Shown one piece after another: positions 50,955 through 60,363 of a DNA stretch of 64,000 nt. Origin of the DNA: DASUBN01 sp964584665 (GTDB taxonomy: Bacteria > Pseudomonadota > Gammaproteobacteria > Natronospirales > REEB76); contig CAZPAO010000009.1 in the NCBI GenBank assembly GCA_964584665.1, positions 1 to 64,000 on the forward strand. Reading direction: 5' to 3'. The notes below the pieces were generated by a model. That model did no database searches, was not told the DNA's origin, and saw nothing but the letters and a program-made list of their open reading frames with translations. Made by a program: the position numbers and the translations under genes. Position 1 is the stretch's first letter. Each line of letters starts with the position of its first letter.

Positions 50955-51250
50955 CCGGCGCTGGGGCCCGACAGGCGCACGTATGTGCGCTCGCCGGTGG
51001 CGGCGTCGTAGTAAACCTCCGTCAAGGCGCCCGTCTCAGGGTCCACGAAGCGCTCGCCCGTCGGCAGGCCTTTCGCAGTGGCCGCCGTCTTCATGGGCTT
51101 GTAGCGCCAGCGCTCGAACACCAGGCCCAGGGTGAGGACGCTGCCGTTGACGAGCAGCCAGAACGCCGCCGGCCAGAAGCCGGACATGAGCGTGACCAGG
51201 CCCAGCACCAGGCAGCCTACCGCCACGAAGAACAGCAGTCTGCGCAGCAT
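50951..51250 (-). CDS. Small membrane protein of unknown function
   Basis: This is a 99-residue protein with two N-terminal hydrophobic helices (about 4-24 and 28-46) and a soluble C-terminal part (PTGERFVDPETGALTEVYYD) that reads like a short beta repeat. Its ATG follows the YbjQ-family stop codon by 2 bases, so the two are coupled. Confidence 0.65.
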   Translation of the reverse strand: MLRRLLFFVAVGCLVLGLVTLMSGFWPAAFWLLVNGSVLTLGLVFERWRYKPMKTAATAKGLPTGERFVDPETGALTEVYYDAATGERTYVRLSGPSAG

Positions 51251-51252
51251 GC

Positions 51253-51573
51253 TCAGGCCTTCTCCACCACTGCGGCGGTGCCATAGGCGACGATCTCGCT
51301 CATGACCTGACCGATCTCGGAGGAGTCGAAGCGCATCATGACGATGGCATTGGCGCCCATGGCCTGGGCGTTCTGCACCATGCGGTCCACCGCGTGGCGG
51401 CGCGCCTCTTCCAGCAGTTGGGTGTACTCGGTGATCTCGCCGCCGACGATGGAGCGCAGGCCTGCCATGATGTTGCCGCCGAGGCCGCGGCTGCGCACCA
51501 CCACGCCGAACACCTGCCCCTTCAGTTCCTTGACGCGATAGCCGGTGACGTTCTCGGTGGTGACCACGATCAT
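51253..51573 (-). CDS. YbjQ/UPF0145 family protein
   Basis: This is a 106-residue protein with the YbjQ pattern: VTTENVTGYRVKELKGQVFG, VVRSRGLGGNIMAGLRSIVGG, EYTQLLEEARRHAVDRMV and GANAIVMMRFDSSEI. The family forms homopentamers and has an annotated link to heavy metals, but its function is not settled. AGGAGG 6 bases upstream of the ATG supports the start. Confidence 0.9.
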   Translation of the reverse strand: MIVVTTENVTGYRVKELKGQVFGVVVRSRGLGGNIMAGLRSIVGGEITEYTQLLEEARRHAVDRMVQNAQAMGANAIVMMRFDSSEIGQVMSEIVAYGTAAVVEKA

Positions 51574-51634
51574 GGGGGGCCTCCTGGAGGCGCTGGGATG
51601 TCCCCGGATTCTATCGCTGCCGGAGGTCCGGCGC

Positions 51635-52567
51635 TCAGGACTCGGCGGCGGGCTTGGGCTTGGCGGACCCGAAGTAGAGGATGAGGCAGACCGCCGCCAC
51701 GATGGTGCCCCCGGCCAGCGCGATGCGCCAGGTGAGGGCCTCGCCCGCCAGGGCCCAACCCAGGATGACCGCGATCACCGGGTTGACGAAGGCATAGGTG
51801 GAGGCCCGTGCCGGCGTCGTCACCTTGAGCAGCCACACGTAGGCGGAGAAGCCGAAGAGGGAGCCGAACACGATCAGGTAACCCAAGGCCAGCAGCGATT
51901 TCAGCGTGATGGCAGCAGGGTGCAGGTCCGCGCCTTCGCCCACGGCCAGGCCCACCAGCGACAGGATGAGGCCGCCCATGATCATCTGCATGCCGATGCC
52001 GAGGAAGGTGGAAGCCGGCATGGAGGCGCGGTGGGCGTAGAGGGAACCCACGCCCCAGGAGAACGTGGCGGCGAACAGCATGGCCACGCCCACCGGGTCG
52101 ATGTGATCCGGTGCATGGCCGTCCGTCGGCAGCACCAATATCCCCAGGCCGATCACGCCCAGCACCAGGCCGGCCAGCACCGAGAGCCGCGGCATCACGC
52201 GTCTCTCGAGCGCGTTCAGCAACACCATCCAGAAGGGCACCGCCGCCACGATGAGCGCGGCCACGCCCGAGGGCACCGTCTCCTCCGCCCAGGACACGAG
52301 GCCGTTGCCTCCGAGCAGCATGAGCGTGCCGATCAGCGCCGCGCTGCGCCAGTTCTTCCAGGTGGGCCGGGGCGTGCCGGTGAGGCGCAGCAGGCTGTAG
52401 AGGATGAGCCCGGCTATCAGGTGGCGCGTGCCGGCCATGATGAAGGGCGGCAGGCTCGCCACCGCGAAGCGGATACCGAGGTAGGTGGAGCCCCATAGCA
52501 CGTAGACGGCGGCGAAGCCCAGCGCGATGCGGCCGGGCGAAGCGTGGGCATGAGCTTGGTCCGACAT
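51635..52567 (-). CDS. EamA/DMT family transporter
   Basis: This is a 310-residue inner-membrane protein with ten predicted helices in two EamA repeats (the first with YVLWGSTYLGIRFAVASLPP, the second with FSWGVGSLYAHRASMPAST). PVIAVILGWALAGEALT is near the end. It matches drug/metabolite exporters of the YedA type; the substrate is unknown. It lies 120 bases downstream of an APC transporter on the same strand. Confidence 0.85.
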   Translation of the reverse strand: MSDQAHAHASPGRIALGFAAVYVLWGSTYLGIRFAVASLPPFIMAGTRHLIAGLILYSLLRLTGTPRPTWKNWRSAALIGTLMLLGGNGLVSWAEETVPSGVAALIVAAVPFWMVLLNALERRVMPRLSVLAGLVLGVIGLGILVLPTDGHAPDHIDPVGVAMLFAATFSWGVGSLYAHRASMPASTFLGIGMQMIMGGLILSLVGLAVGEGADLHPAAITLKSLLALGYLIVFGSLFGFSAYVWLLKVTTPARASTYAFVNPVIAVILGWALAGEALTWRIALAGGTIVAAVCLILYFGSAKPKPAAES

Positions 52568-52689
52568 CGTTCAGGTGTCCCGGGTTCGGTGCGCCATGTT
52601 ACCGCTGCGGATACGGGCGGCCAGGGCCAGATTCCGCGGATTTCCACCGATTCTGACCGGCCGCGTGCCGGGATATTCCCGCGCGCAGA

Positions 52690-54024
52690 TCACGCCCGGC
52701 GCGTGAGCCGGGTCCAGATCCAGTAGATGGGCAGGCCGGCCAGGATCAGGCCGAGGTTGATGCCGGTGATGAGGGGCGCATCGCGGAACTGCTCGTAGTA
52801 GGTGTCGCCGATGACGAGGAACGTGCCCAGCACGAACAGCACCGGTACCACCGGATAGCCCCATACACGGTAAGGGCGCGCGAGATCCGGCCGGCGCCGG
52901 CGCAGGACGAACAGGCCGATGACCGAGAGGGCGAGGAACGGCCAGATGCCGAGCACGTAGGCCTCGGCCAGGTCGAGGAAATCGCGGCAGAACACGAATA
53001 CGACGGCCAGCGCCCAGCTGAACACGATGGCCACGTGCGGCGTCTGGAAGCGCGGGTGTATCTTCCCCACGGATTTGAAGAACAGGCCGTCCTCCGCCAT
53101 GGCGTAGAACACGCGCGGGTCCGAGAGGATGCTGCCGTTCATGGAGCCGAAGGTGGAGACCATCACCAGCGCCACGATGATCACCGCCGCGCCGGAGCCG
53201 AGCACCGCCGTCACCGCGTCGCTGGCCACGGCCTTGGAGGCGGCGAGCCGGTCGAAGGGCAGCGCCACCGCGAAGGCCGCGTTCATGGTGAGGTAGACGG
53301 CGAGCGTCACCAGGGTGCCCACGATGAGCGCCTTCGGCAGGCTCTTCTGCGGATCCTTCATCTCACCCGAGAGGGCGGTGAGGTTGGCCCAACCGTCGTA
53401 GGCCCAGAGCGTGGCGATGAGGGCCACGCCCACGCCGCCCCAGAGCACGTGGCCCGAAGTCACGCCTGCGAGGGAGGCGCCGGGATGGGGTGCGTAGATG
53501 AACAATGCCAGCGCGAGACCGGCGAGACCGATGAGCTTCGCGCCGGTGGAGAGGTTCTGCACCCAGGCGCCGAGCCCCACCGAGTAGTAGCTCACACCCG
53601 AGAGCAGGGTGATGAGCGCCGCCGCCGTGAGCTTCACCTGGAACGCGCTCAGGGCCACGCTGGCGCCGAAGTAGCTGGCGAAGGTCACCGCCTGGGCGGC
53701 CCAGGAGTTGGGGGTGGTGACGAGCCACATCCAGCCGAACATGAAGGCCAGCGGCTTGCCGAAGGCCTGGCGCAGGTACACATAGGGTCCGCCCGCGTCG
53801 GGGAAGGCGGCGGCGAGCTCGGCCACCGAGAGCGCGCCGAACAGCGAGATGAGGCCGCCCAGGATCCACACCAGCGCCACGCCCGTGAGACTGCCGGTGT
53901 CCGCCGCCACCGGCGCCGGCACCTTGTAGATGCCGCTGCCGATGATCACCCCCACCACCACGGCGGCGCCGGTCCAGGCACCGAGCCTGCGGGGGAGCTT
54001 CTGGGAGGCGGGGGGCGTATGCAT
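52690..54024 (-). CDS. APC-family amino acid permease
   Basis: This is a 444-residue membrane protein with about 12 helices and the APC signature GAAVVVGVIIGSGIYKVPAPV in helix 1. AAFPDAGGPYVYLRQAFGKP follows helix 2 and WAYDGWANLTALSGEMKDP lies in helix 6. It probably imports an amino acid or related compound by proton symport or exchange. Start ATG 54024 has a -10-like TACAGT 7 bases upstream and no Shine-Dalgarno sequence, suggesting a leaderless message. Confidence 0.85.
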   Translation of the reverse strand: MHTPPASQKLPRRLGAWTGAAVVVGVIIGSGIYKVPAPVAADTGSLTGVALVWILGGLISLFGALSVAELAAAFPDAGGPYVYLRQAFGKPLAFMFGWMWLVTTPNSWAAQAVTFASYFGASVALSAFQVKLTAAALITLLSGVSYYSVGLGAWVQNLSTGAKLIGLAGLALALFIYAPHPGASLAGVTSGHVLWGGVGVALIATLWAYDGWANLTALSGEMKDPQKSLPKALIVGTLVTLAVYLTMNAAFAVALPFDRLAASKAVASDAVTAVLGSGAAVIIVALVMVSTFGSMNGSILSDPRVFYAMAEDGLFFKSVGKIHPRFQTPHVAIVFSWALAVVFVFCRDFLDLAEAYVLGIWPFLALSVIGLFVLRRRRPDLARPYRVWGYPVVPVLFVLGTFLVIGDTYYEQFRDAPLITGINLGLILAGLPIYWIWTRLTRRA

Positions 54025-54122
54025 GCGCGGGACTGTAGCGTGCCGCGTGGCCGCAGGGGAAGTCCGTCGGAGAGCCGAACGGATATATAGTTAGGGTCTC
54101 TCATCCGTCCTGGAGCCGCCCC

Positions 54123-54518
54123 ATGCATTACCTCGGCATCTTCCTCGCCGCCCTCGCCATGTTCGCCCTCGGCGCGGTCTGGTACTCGCCGGTGCTGTTC
54201 TCCAAGGTCTGGGCCCGGGAGGCCGGCGTGGACGCAAGCAGGAAACCCGACGGGAAGGAGATGGGCCGCACCTTCGGCGCCACCTTCGTGCTGCTGTTGC
54301 TCTCGGCGGCCGTGCTCGACTGCGTCATCACCAGCTGGGCCGCGGGCGAGGGCTTGTTCCACGGGGCGGCGGTGGGCTTGTTGGGCGGACTCCTCGCCAC
54401 CACCACCACCGGCATCAACTATCTCTTCGAGAAGAAGAGCTGGAAGCTGTTCCTCATCAACTCGGGCTACAACCTGGTGGGCTTCTGCATCATGGGCGCA
54501 GTGCTCTCGCTCATCTGA
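54123..54518 (+). CDS. DUF1761 family membrane protein
   Basis: This is a 131-residue membrane protein with four helices and the DUF1761 features: N-terminal IFLAALAMFALGAVWYSPVLF, SKVWAREAG, and a C-terminal FEKKSWKLFLINSGYNLV. Function is unknown. A sirtuin gene begins 2 bases after its stop, and a GFA-fold gene follows that, so the three are probably one transcript. Confidence 0.8.
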   Translation: MHYLGIFLAALAMFALGAVWYSPVLFSKVWAREAGVDASRKPDGKEMGRTFGATFVLLLLSAAVLDCVITSWAAGEGLFHGAAVGLLGGLLATTTTGINYLFEKKSWKLFLINSGYNLVGFCIMGAVLSLI

Positions 54519-54520
54519 GC

Positions 54521-55372
54521 ATGGACACGGCGGCACGCGCGCTGACCGGGGGCGGGGCCGAGCGCCTCGCGGACTGGTGCCGGACGCGCAGCCGGCTCGT
54601 GGTGCTCACCGGCGCCGGCTGCAGCACCGACTCCGGCATCCCCGATTACCGCGACCAAGCCGGCAACTGGAAACGCAAGCCGCCGGTGCAACAGCGCGAC
54701 TTCCTCATGAGTCACGCGGTGCGCCAGCGTTACTGGGCACGGAGCCTGTTGGGCTGGCGGCACTTCTCCCGGGCCGAACCCAACACGACCCACGCATCCC
54801 TCGCGCGGCTCGAGACCGCCGGGCGCGTGCATCACCTCGTCACCCAGAACGTGGACGGCCTGCACCAGCGGGCCGGCAGCCGCAGGGTCACGGACCTGCA
54901 CGGCCGCCTCGACGAGGTGCAGTGCCTCGCTTGCGAGGCGCGCAGCACGCGCGCCGACGTGCAGCGTGAACTGGAAGCGCGCAACCCGGAGTGGACCGCC
55001 TTGAGTGCGGGCCACGCGCCTGACGGCGATGCGGACCTCGAGGCCAGGGATTTCTCGGCTTTCGATGTCCCGGCCTGCACCCATTGCGGCGGCGTGCTGA
55101 AGCCCGCGGTGGTGTTCTTCGGTGACGCCATCCCGGTTGCTTACACGCGCGCGGCCGCGGAGGCGGTGGAATGGGCGGATGCGCTGCTGGTGGTCGGTTC
55201 CTCCCTCATGGTCTGGTCCGGGTACCGGCTGGTGCGGTCCGTCGCCGAGACGGGCAAGCCCGTGGCGGCGGTGAACCTGGGCGCCACCCGCGCCGACGCC
55301 CTGCTGGAATTCAAGCTCGCCGCGCCCTGTGGCCCGGTCCTGACGGCGCTAGCGGGCGCGCTGGGAGCCTGA
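54521..55372 (+). CDS. Sir2 family NAD-dependent protein deacylase
   Basis: This is a 283-residue sirtuin. The NAD loop is TGAGCSTDSGIPDYR (residues 30-44), TQNVDGLHQ (108-116) precedes the catalytic His127 in DLHGRL, and the zinc Cys pairs are 135/138 (CLAC) and 186/189 (CTHC). KPAVVFFGDAIP and VVGSSLMVWSG complete the fold. It removes acyl groups from lysines using NAD+. It is 2 bases downstream of the DUF1761 gene, and the GFA-type gene follows 2 bases after its stop. Confidence 0.92.
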   Translation: MDTAARALTGGGAERLADWCRTRSRLVVLTGAGCSTDSGIPDYRDQAGNWKRKPPVQQRDFLMSHAVRQRYWARSLLGWRHFSRAEPNTTHASLARLETAGRVHHLVTQNVDGLHQRAGSRRVTDLHGRLDEVQCLACEARSTRADVQRELEARNPEWTALSAGHAPDGDADLEARDFSAFDVPACTHCGGVLKPAVVFFGDAIPVAYTRAAAEAVEWADALLVVGSSLMVWSGYRLVRSVAETGKPVAAVNLGATRADALLEFKLAAPCGPVLTALAGALGA

Positions 55373-55374
55373 GC

Positions 55375-55800
55375 ATGCAGATCCTCGGCCGCTGCCACTG
55401 CGGGAACCTGAGCTTCGAATTCGAGACCGCTCTCAGCCCCGGTGAGCTGCCCTTGCGTGCCTGCCAGTGTTCCTTCTGCCGCAGCCATGGCGTGCTCAGC
55501 ACCTCCGATCCGGCGGGTTCGGTGAGCGTGCGGGTGGCGGATGCCGCCCAGCTGCAGCGTTACCGTTTCGGGCTCGGCATCACAGATTTCCTGATCTGCA
55601 GACATTGCGGAGTGTATCTGCTGGCCCTGGCGGAGATGGATGGCGGGCGGTACGCGGTTCTGAATGCCAATGCCCTCGACGGATGGGCAGGGCTGTCAGC
55701 CGAACCTCAGCCCATGGACTACGAAGGGGAGGATCCGGCGGCCCGGCGGCAGCGCCGCAAGGCCCGTTGGACCCCGGTGGGACGCCTGCACGGGCTTTAA
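55375..55800 (+). CDS. GFA/CENP-V fold zinc-binding protein
   Basis: This is a 141-residue protein with the GFA domain pattern: CHCGN (Cys7, Cys9), CQCSFCRSHG (Cys30, 32, 35) and CRHCGVYL. The fold holds two zincs and was named for glutathione-dependent formaldehyde-activating enzyme, but most members have unknown substrates. Last gene of the DUF1761-sirtuin-GFA set. Confidence 0.88.
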   Translation: MQILGRCHCGNLSFEFETALSPGELPLRACQCSFCRSHGVLSTSDPAGSVSVRVADAAQLQRYRFGLGITDFLICRHCGVYLLALAEMDGGRYAVLNANALDGWAGLSAEPQPMDYEGEDPAARRQRRKARWTPVGRLHGL

Positions 55801-55918
55801 GAGCGACACGCTGTTTCCATAAGCGGGATCTGCGGTTCCACTCCCGGCGCCGCAGTCCGGTATGCTAGCTGCATAACGAGACACGCCACCCTGGGGAGGG
55901 CGGCGACAAGGATCAGGT

Positions 55919-57664
55919 TTGCGCTCACGTAACGGCTACGGATCGGTGCCCGCCACGCGACCTCGGAGTCAGGCATCCGCGCATCTCATCGCGGCGCTGC
56001 TGCTGGCGGCGTTCAGTGCCGGCACCCATGCCGACACCACCGTCGAACCCACCTCTCAGTGTCCCGCACCCGACACGAAGGGACGCGAGCAGTGGCAGGG
56101 CCAACACACCTGGCAGGCCCTGGAGCAGGCGGGTTACCAGATCGAAGACATCGTGGTGGTGGTCGACGGCGTGTTCGACCTCAACAACCCCCAGGAAGAC
56201 ACCTGGTACGGGCGCACCGCCGATGCGCTGCACATCAACACCCATCCCTACGTCATCCGCAACGAACTGCTGATCGAAGCCGGCCAGGCGGTGGATGCGC
56301 GCCGCATCTACGAGAGCGAACGGCGCCTGCGCGCGCTGTCTTACCTCCGCTACGCCGACATCGTGCCCTTGAGCTGCAACGAGCAGGCTCACAGCGTGGT
56401 GGTGGAAGCGCACGTCAAGGATGCCTGGTCCCTGAAGTTCGATCTGAGCTTCAACCACGTGGGCGGCCAGAGCAGTCTCGGCGCCTCCTTCGAGGACGTG
56501 GACTTCCTCGGGACCGGCAAGACCCTGGCCGTCGGCCACAAGAGCGACACCCAGCGCACCAGCAACCAGGTGGGCTACCAGGATCCGGCGTTGTTCGGCA
56601 GCCGCTGGACCATGGCCGCCACCTACGCGCATCTCTCGGACGGCTTCACCCGTTCCCTCGACCTCGGCCAGCCTTTCTACGAGGACCAGGCGCCCTGGTC
56701 GGTGTTCGTGCACTACCTGGACCAACAGCAGAACCTCAACTTCTACGACGACTCCGTGGTGGGCTGGCGCGCGCCGGACATCACCCAGAAGCTGGAACTG
56801 GATTGGATGAAGCTCCTGTACTGGGACGGCGCCGCCGACGAGGGCATGCGCGCGGGTCTGAGCTACATCAACCAGGACATACGCTACGGCGCCCTGCGCC
56901 AGTTCCCGCCCACCGCGCTGGTGCGCCCCGACCTCAGGCCGCGCCGCTACGGCGGGCCGGCGGGCACCTTCGAGTATTACGAGGATCGCTACGGCACCTT
57001 CAACAACATGGCGCTCATCGGCCGCACCGAGGACTACAACCTGGGTTGGGACGACAAGGTGCAGCTGGGTTACTTCGGCACGCAGTTCGGCAGCCGCGAT
57101 CCCGCCTGGTTCTATGACCTGTCCACCAGCTACGGCGGCCAGATGTCGGAGGACAGCCTGCTGCTGAGCAGCGCCGAGGTGCGCGGCCGGCAGCAGGACG
57201 GGCAGCAGCAAGGCGTGCTGGGGCAAGCCGCCCTCACTTACTACAACCAGAGCCTGCCCTGGCAGACGCTGGTGGCCCACGGCGAGATGGGCTACGGGCT
57301 GCGTTCGGACCCGGAGGACTTGCAGTATCTCGGCGGCGTCCAGGGCATGCCGGGCTACCCGAACTACTACCTCATCGGCGATCGCCGCTGGCAGACCCAC
57401 GTGGCGGACCGCATCACCACCCACGCCTACCTGTTCAACATCTTCCAGATCGGCTTCGAGGTCTACGGCGACGCCGGGCAGATCCGGCAGCTGGGGGCCG
57501 CCGGCTGGAGCCGTACCCTCATCGACGGCGGCGTGGCCCTGCGCCTGGGCGACGTGCGCAGCGCCTATGGCGGCGTGATCTACGTGACCTATGCCTGGCC
57601 GCTGGTGAAGTTGCCGGGCGCCACCGAACGCCAGTTCGTGATCGGCAACATCATCCCGTTCTGA
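55919..57664 (+). CDS. Outer-membrane protein, BamA/TamA-like with POTRA-like N-terminus
   Basis: This is a 581-residue exported protein: signal segment around residues 22-38 (LIAALLLAAFSAGTHA). A region of about 120 residues with a POTRA-like motif follows (YQIEDIVVVVDGVFDLNNP, INTHPYVIRNELLIEAG, RIYESERRLRALSYLR). The beta-barrel (about 170-581) ends in QFVIGNIIPF with a terminal Phe. The first motifs match Omp85-type proteins, which assemble or secrete other proteins or lipids; a TPS-transporter role is also possible. Start is TTG with AAGGA 6 bases upstream. It converges on the GH17-GT2 glucan synthase, so the two envelope genes are neighbours but not cotranscribed. Confidence 0.72.
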   Translation: MRSRNGYGSVPATRPRSQASAHLIAALLLAAFSAGTHADTTVEPTSQCPAPDTKGREQWQGQHTWQALEQAGYQIEDIVVVVDGVFDLNNPQEDTWYGRTADALHINTHPYVIRNELLIEAGQAVDARRIYESERRLRALSYLRYADIVPLSCNEQAHSVVVEAHVKDAWSLKFDLSFNHVGGQSSLGASFEDVDFLGTGKTLAVGHKSDTQRTSNQVGYQDPALFGSRWTMAATYAHLSDGFTRSLDLGQPFYEDQAPWSVFVHYLDQQQNLNFYDDSVVGWRAPDITQKLELDWMKLLYWDGAADEGMRAGLSYINQDIRYGALRQFPPTALVRPDLRPRRYGGPAGTFEYYEDRYGTFNNMALIGRTEDYNLGWDDKVQLGYFGTQFGSRDPAWFYDLSTSYGGQMSEDSLLLSSAEVRGRQQDGQQQGVLGQAALTYYNQSLPWQTLVAHGEMGYGLRSDPEDLQYLGGVQGMPGYPNYYLIGDRRWQTHVADRITTHAYLFNIFQIGFEVYGDAGQIRQLGAAGWSRTLIDGGVALRLGDVRSAYGGVIYVTYAWPLVKLPGATERQFVIGNIIPF

Positions 57665-57695
57665 ATCTCAATCAAGGTTGAGGAAGGAGAGTGGC

Positions 57696-57722
57696 GATAC
57701 AGGGATGTATCAGCTTCTTTTT
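57696..57722 (+). terminator. Terminator after outer-membrane protein gene
   Basis: GATACA pairs with TGTATC around GGGA, followed by AGCTTCTTTTT. The stem is short, so it may be modest in strength. Confidence 0.6.
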
Positions 57723-57734
57723 CCAGGCATGGTG

Positions 57735-60359
57735 TTATGAGTTGTGGTCTTCAGCGAGCACAACATGCGCGAGTGCGTCCATGTCTTCCGCGCGCCCCAC
57801 GTAGCGCGCAGGCAATTGGGGCCACGCGCTGATGAGCGACATCAGGATGGCCGCGAAGTAGGGGATGGACTGGATCAAGAGCACCGCGATCCAGACCGTG
57901 AGATCCGTCATCACCGTGCCCACCGCGATGTAGACCCCCAGCGCCGAGAGCCAGAGGCCGAGCGCCATCATGCCTTCCTCGCGGCTGTCCGCCAGGGCCT
58001 GCAGCCAGGCGTGGTTGGCGACGCGCTTCGGCGTCCTGAAGAACGGCTTGTCGCGGGTGAACAGGCCCTGCAGCACAGCGAGACCGATGGTGTGGCTCAA
58101 GGCCAGGCCCGCGATGGCCGCGGCCAGCGTCTGGCGCAGGCTCGCGCCCACGCGGGTGCTGTACAGGTGCAAGAGCTTCAGGATCTTGAACACGAACAGG
58201 GCCAGCGGCAGCGCCGAGAAGATCATCAGCGGCGGGTCGATGTAGTGGGGGAAGAGCGCCATGGCCATGGACCAGCCGATGGCCAGGACGTTGAACACCA
58301 GGTTGAAGCCGTCCGCCAGCCACGGCAGCCAACCCGCCAGGAAGTGGTAACGCTGACCCAGGCTCAGTTTGCCGCGGCGTCCGAACAGCGCGCCGAGGTG
58401 GCGCTTCAGTATCTGCACCGCGCCGTAGGCCCAGCGGAAACGCTGCTTCTTGTAGTCGAGCAGCGTGTCCGGCATCAGGCCCCCGCCGTAGCTCTTGGGG
58501 ATGTAGGCCGCCTCCAGCCCCGCCTCGAACACCTTGAGGCCGAGTTCCGCATCCTCGGTGATGCACCACTCGGACCAGGCCCCCACCTCTTCCAGCACCG
58601 AGCGCCGGATCATGGTCATGGTGCCGTGCTGGATGATGGCGTTGCGCTCGTTGCGTGTGATCATGCCGATGTAGAAGAAGCCGCGGTACTCGGCGTGGCA
58701 CATGGCCTTGAAGAAGGTCTCGTCCGCATCGCGGTAGTCCTGCGGCGCCTGCACCACGCCCATGCGCGGTTCCGCGAACAGCGGCGCCAGGTCCCGCAGC
58801 CAGTGCGGGTCCACCACGTAGTCGCTGTCTATGACAGCGACGATCTCCGCGCCCGGCGTGGTGTGCTTGAGGGCGAAGTTGAGCGCGCCGGCCTTGAACC
58901 CGGGCAGCGGCGCCACGTGGAAGAAACGGAAGCGCTCGCCCAGCTTGCGGCAATGCTCCTCGATGGGCCGCCAGGTGGCCTCATCCGGCGTGTTGTTGTC
59001 GATCACCAGCACCTCGAAGCGCGGGTAGTCGAGGCGCGCCAGCGCGTCCAGGGTCTCCTTCAGCATCGCAGGCGGCTCGTCGTAGGCGGGCACCTGCACC
59101 GAGATCATGGGCAGTTCGGCGTCCGCCACGCGCCGGGGATCGAAGGCGCGCCGGCGCATGGTGACCCAGTGGGCCTCGGCCCACTCGTGGGTCTCCGCCA
59201 GCAGCACCAGCACCACCCCTATCATGCCGACGAAGAGCAGCAGGCCCACGGCCACGTTGGTGATGGTCAGGTATTGCTGGGTGTAGTCGTAGAACACCCA
59301 CACCACGGTGGTGGTGGCGGTGTACACCACCACCGCGATGAAGCTGCGTCCGCGCTTCTGCAGAGTGTGGCTGCGGCCGAGGATGAGCATGAGCACCACC
59401 ATCGACACCAGCACCGAGAAGCCGGCGAGCATAGGCCAGGCAGGGATGCGCACGATGGGGCTGCGCATGGCGAACTTCTCCTGCCGGTTCACGTCCCATA
59501 CGCCCCAGTAGGCGCCCACCGCGCCCTCGGTCTGCTCCTTCCAGGGCTGGTCGAAGGCTTCCATGAGACGGTAAGTCCACTCGCGCTTCTTGGCGAGGTC
59601 GAGGAAGCGGCGCAGGAACATGGCTTCGTTGGCGGGGGAAGCCACCGCGGCCTGGCGGGTGCGGCCGTAGGAAGGCCAGCCCACCTCGTCGATGATGATG
59701 GGCTTGTCCGGGTAGCGCTTCTCCAGGTCCTGCATGCGCTGGTCGATGTAGTCCACCGCCTGGTTGACGTCCACGCCCTCCCAGTAGGGCAGCATGTGGA
59801 CGCCGAGGAAGTCCACGTGGTCCACCAGCTCCGGATGCAGCATCCAGGTGCTCCAGGTCTCGGCGGTGCCCACCGGCTGGCGCACGGAGCCGCGCACCTT
59901 GTCCAGGTAGCCGATGAGTTCCTCGGTGGGCATGATGCCCGTGAGCACCACCTCGTTGCCCACCATGATCTGCTTCACGTCCGGGTAACGGTGCGCGGCG
60001 TCGATCAGTTGCGCCACCTGCCCATCGCTCTTCTGCTTGTCCGAATCCACCCAGGCGCCCAGCATCACCTTCATGCCGTAGGGTTGGGCCAGGCGCGGGA
60101 TATCGACCAGCGTGCCCTCCATCGTGTAGGTGCGGATGGAGTCGGTCTTGCCGCTCAAGAGCTTCAGGTCCGAGTCGATCTCGGCGTCGGTCGGGTAGAT
60201 CTGGGCGATGTCGTCCTCGCCCGCATGGTAGGGCGAGAAGGAGAAGCCCTGGATGCGATCCGGCCAGGGCGGCTCATGGTCCGGGCGGTTGAGCCAGGCC
60301 CACGCGCTCACCGTGAGGGCGGCCACCGAGGCGGCGATGACGATGCTGGATGAGCGCAT
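57735..60359 (-). CDS. Membrane GH17-GT2 fusion, beta-glucan synthase (NdvB-type)
   Basis: This is an 874-residue membrane protein. An N-terminal helix (about 5-22) leads into a GH17 domain (about 35-300; acid/base Glu136 in VGNEVV, nucleophile Glu225 in IDEVGWPS). After membrane helices (about 315-405) comes a GT2 domain (about 420-690) with DSD at 511-513, TED at 601-603 and QRFRW at 639-643. More helices follow at the C-terminus. It resembles pseudomonad NdvB, which makes cyclic or linear beta-1,3-glucan, the GH17 part acting as transglycosylase. It is the third gene of a hemB-aroE-glucan synthase set, starting 4 bases after aroE, so likely in the same transcript. Confidence 0.88.
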   Translation of the reverse strand: MRSSSIVIAASVAALTVSAWAWLNRPDHEPPWPDRIQGFSFSPYHAGEDDIAQIYPTDAEIDSDLKLLSGKTDSIRTYTMEGTLVDIPRLAQPYGMKVMLGAWVDSDKQKSDGQVAQLIDAAHRYPDVKQIMVGNEVVLTGIMPTEELIGYLDKVRGSVRQPVGTAETWSTWMLHPELVDHVDFLGVHMLPYWEGVDVNQAVDYIDQRMQDLEKRYPDKPIIIDEVGWPSYGRTRQAAVASPANEAMFLRRFLDLAKKREWTYRLMEAFDQPWKEQTEGAVGAYWGVWDVNRQEKFAMRSPIVRIPAWPMLAGFSVLVSMVVLMLILGRSHTLQKRGRSFIAVVVYTATTTVVWVFYDYTQQYLTITNVAVGLLLFVGMIGVVLVLLAETHEWAEAHWVTMRRRAFDPRRVADAELPMISVQVPAYDEPPAMLKETLDALARLDYPRFEVLVIDNNTPDEATWRPIEEHCRKLGERFRFFHVAPLPGFKAGALNFALKHTTPGAEIVAVIDSDYVVDPHWLRDLAPLFAEPRMGVVQAPQDYRDADETFFKAMCHAEYRGFFYIGMITRNERNAIIQHGTMTMIRRSVLEEVGAWSEWCITEDAELGLKVFEAGLEAAYIPKSYGGGLMPDTLLDYKKQRFRWAYGAVQILKRHLGALFGRRGKLSLGQRYHFLAGWLPWLADGFNLVFNVLAIGWSMAMALFPHYIDPPLMIFSALPLALFVFKILKLLHLYSTRVGASLRQTLAAAIAGLALSHTIGLAVLQGLFTRDKPFFRTPKRVANHAWLQALADSREEGMMALGLWLSALGVYIAVGTVMTDLTVWIAVLLIQSIPYFAAILMSLISAWPQLPARYVGRAEDMDALAHVVLAEDHNS

Positions 60360-60363
60360 GCGG

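Noticed and set aside
57744..60353. Plus-strand open frame of 869 codons opposite the glucan synthase
   Set aside because: Composition dominated by His, Arg, Val and Gln and no motif; the opposite strand has complete GH17 and GT2 catalytic sites.
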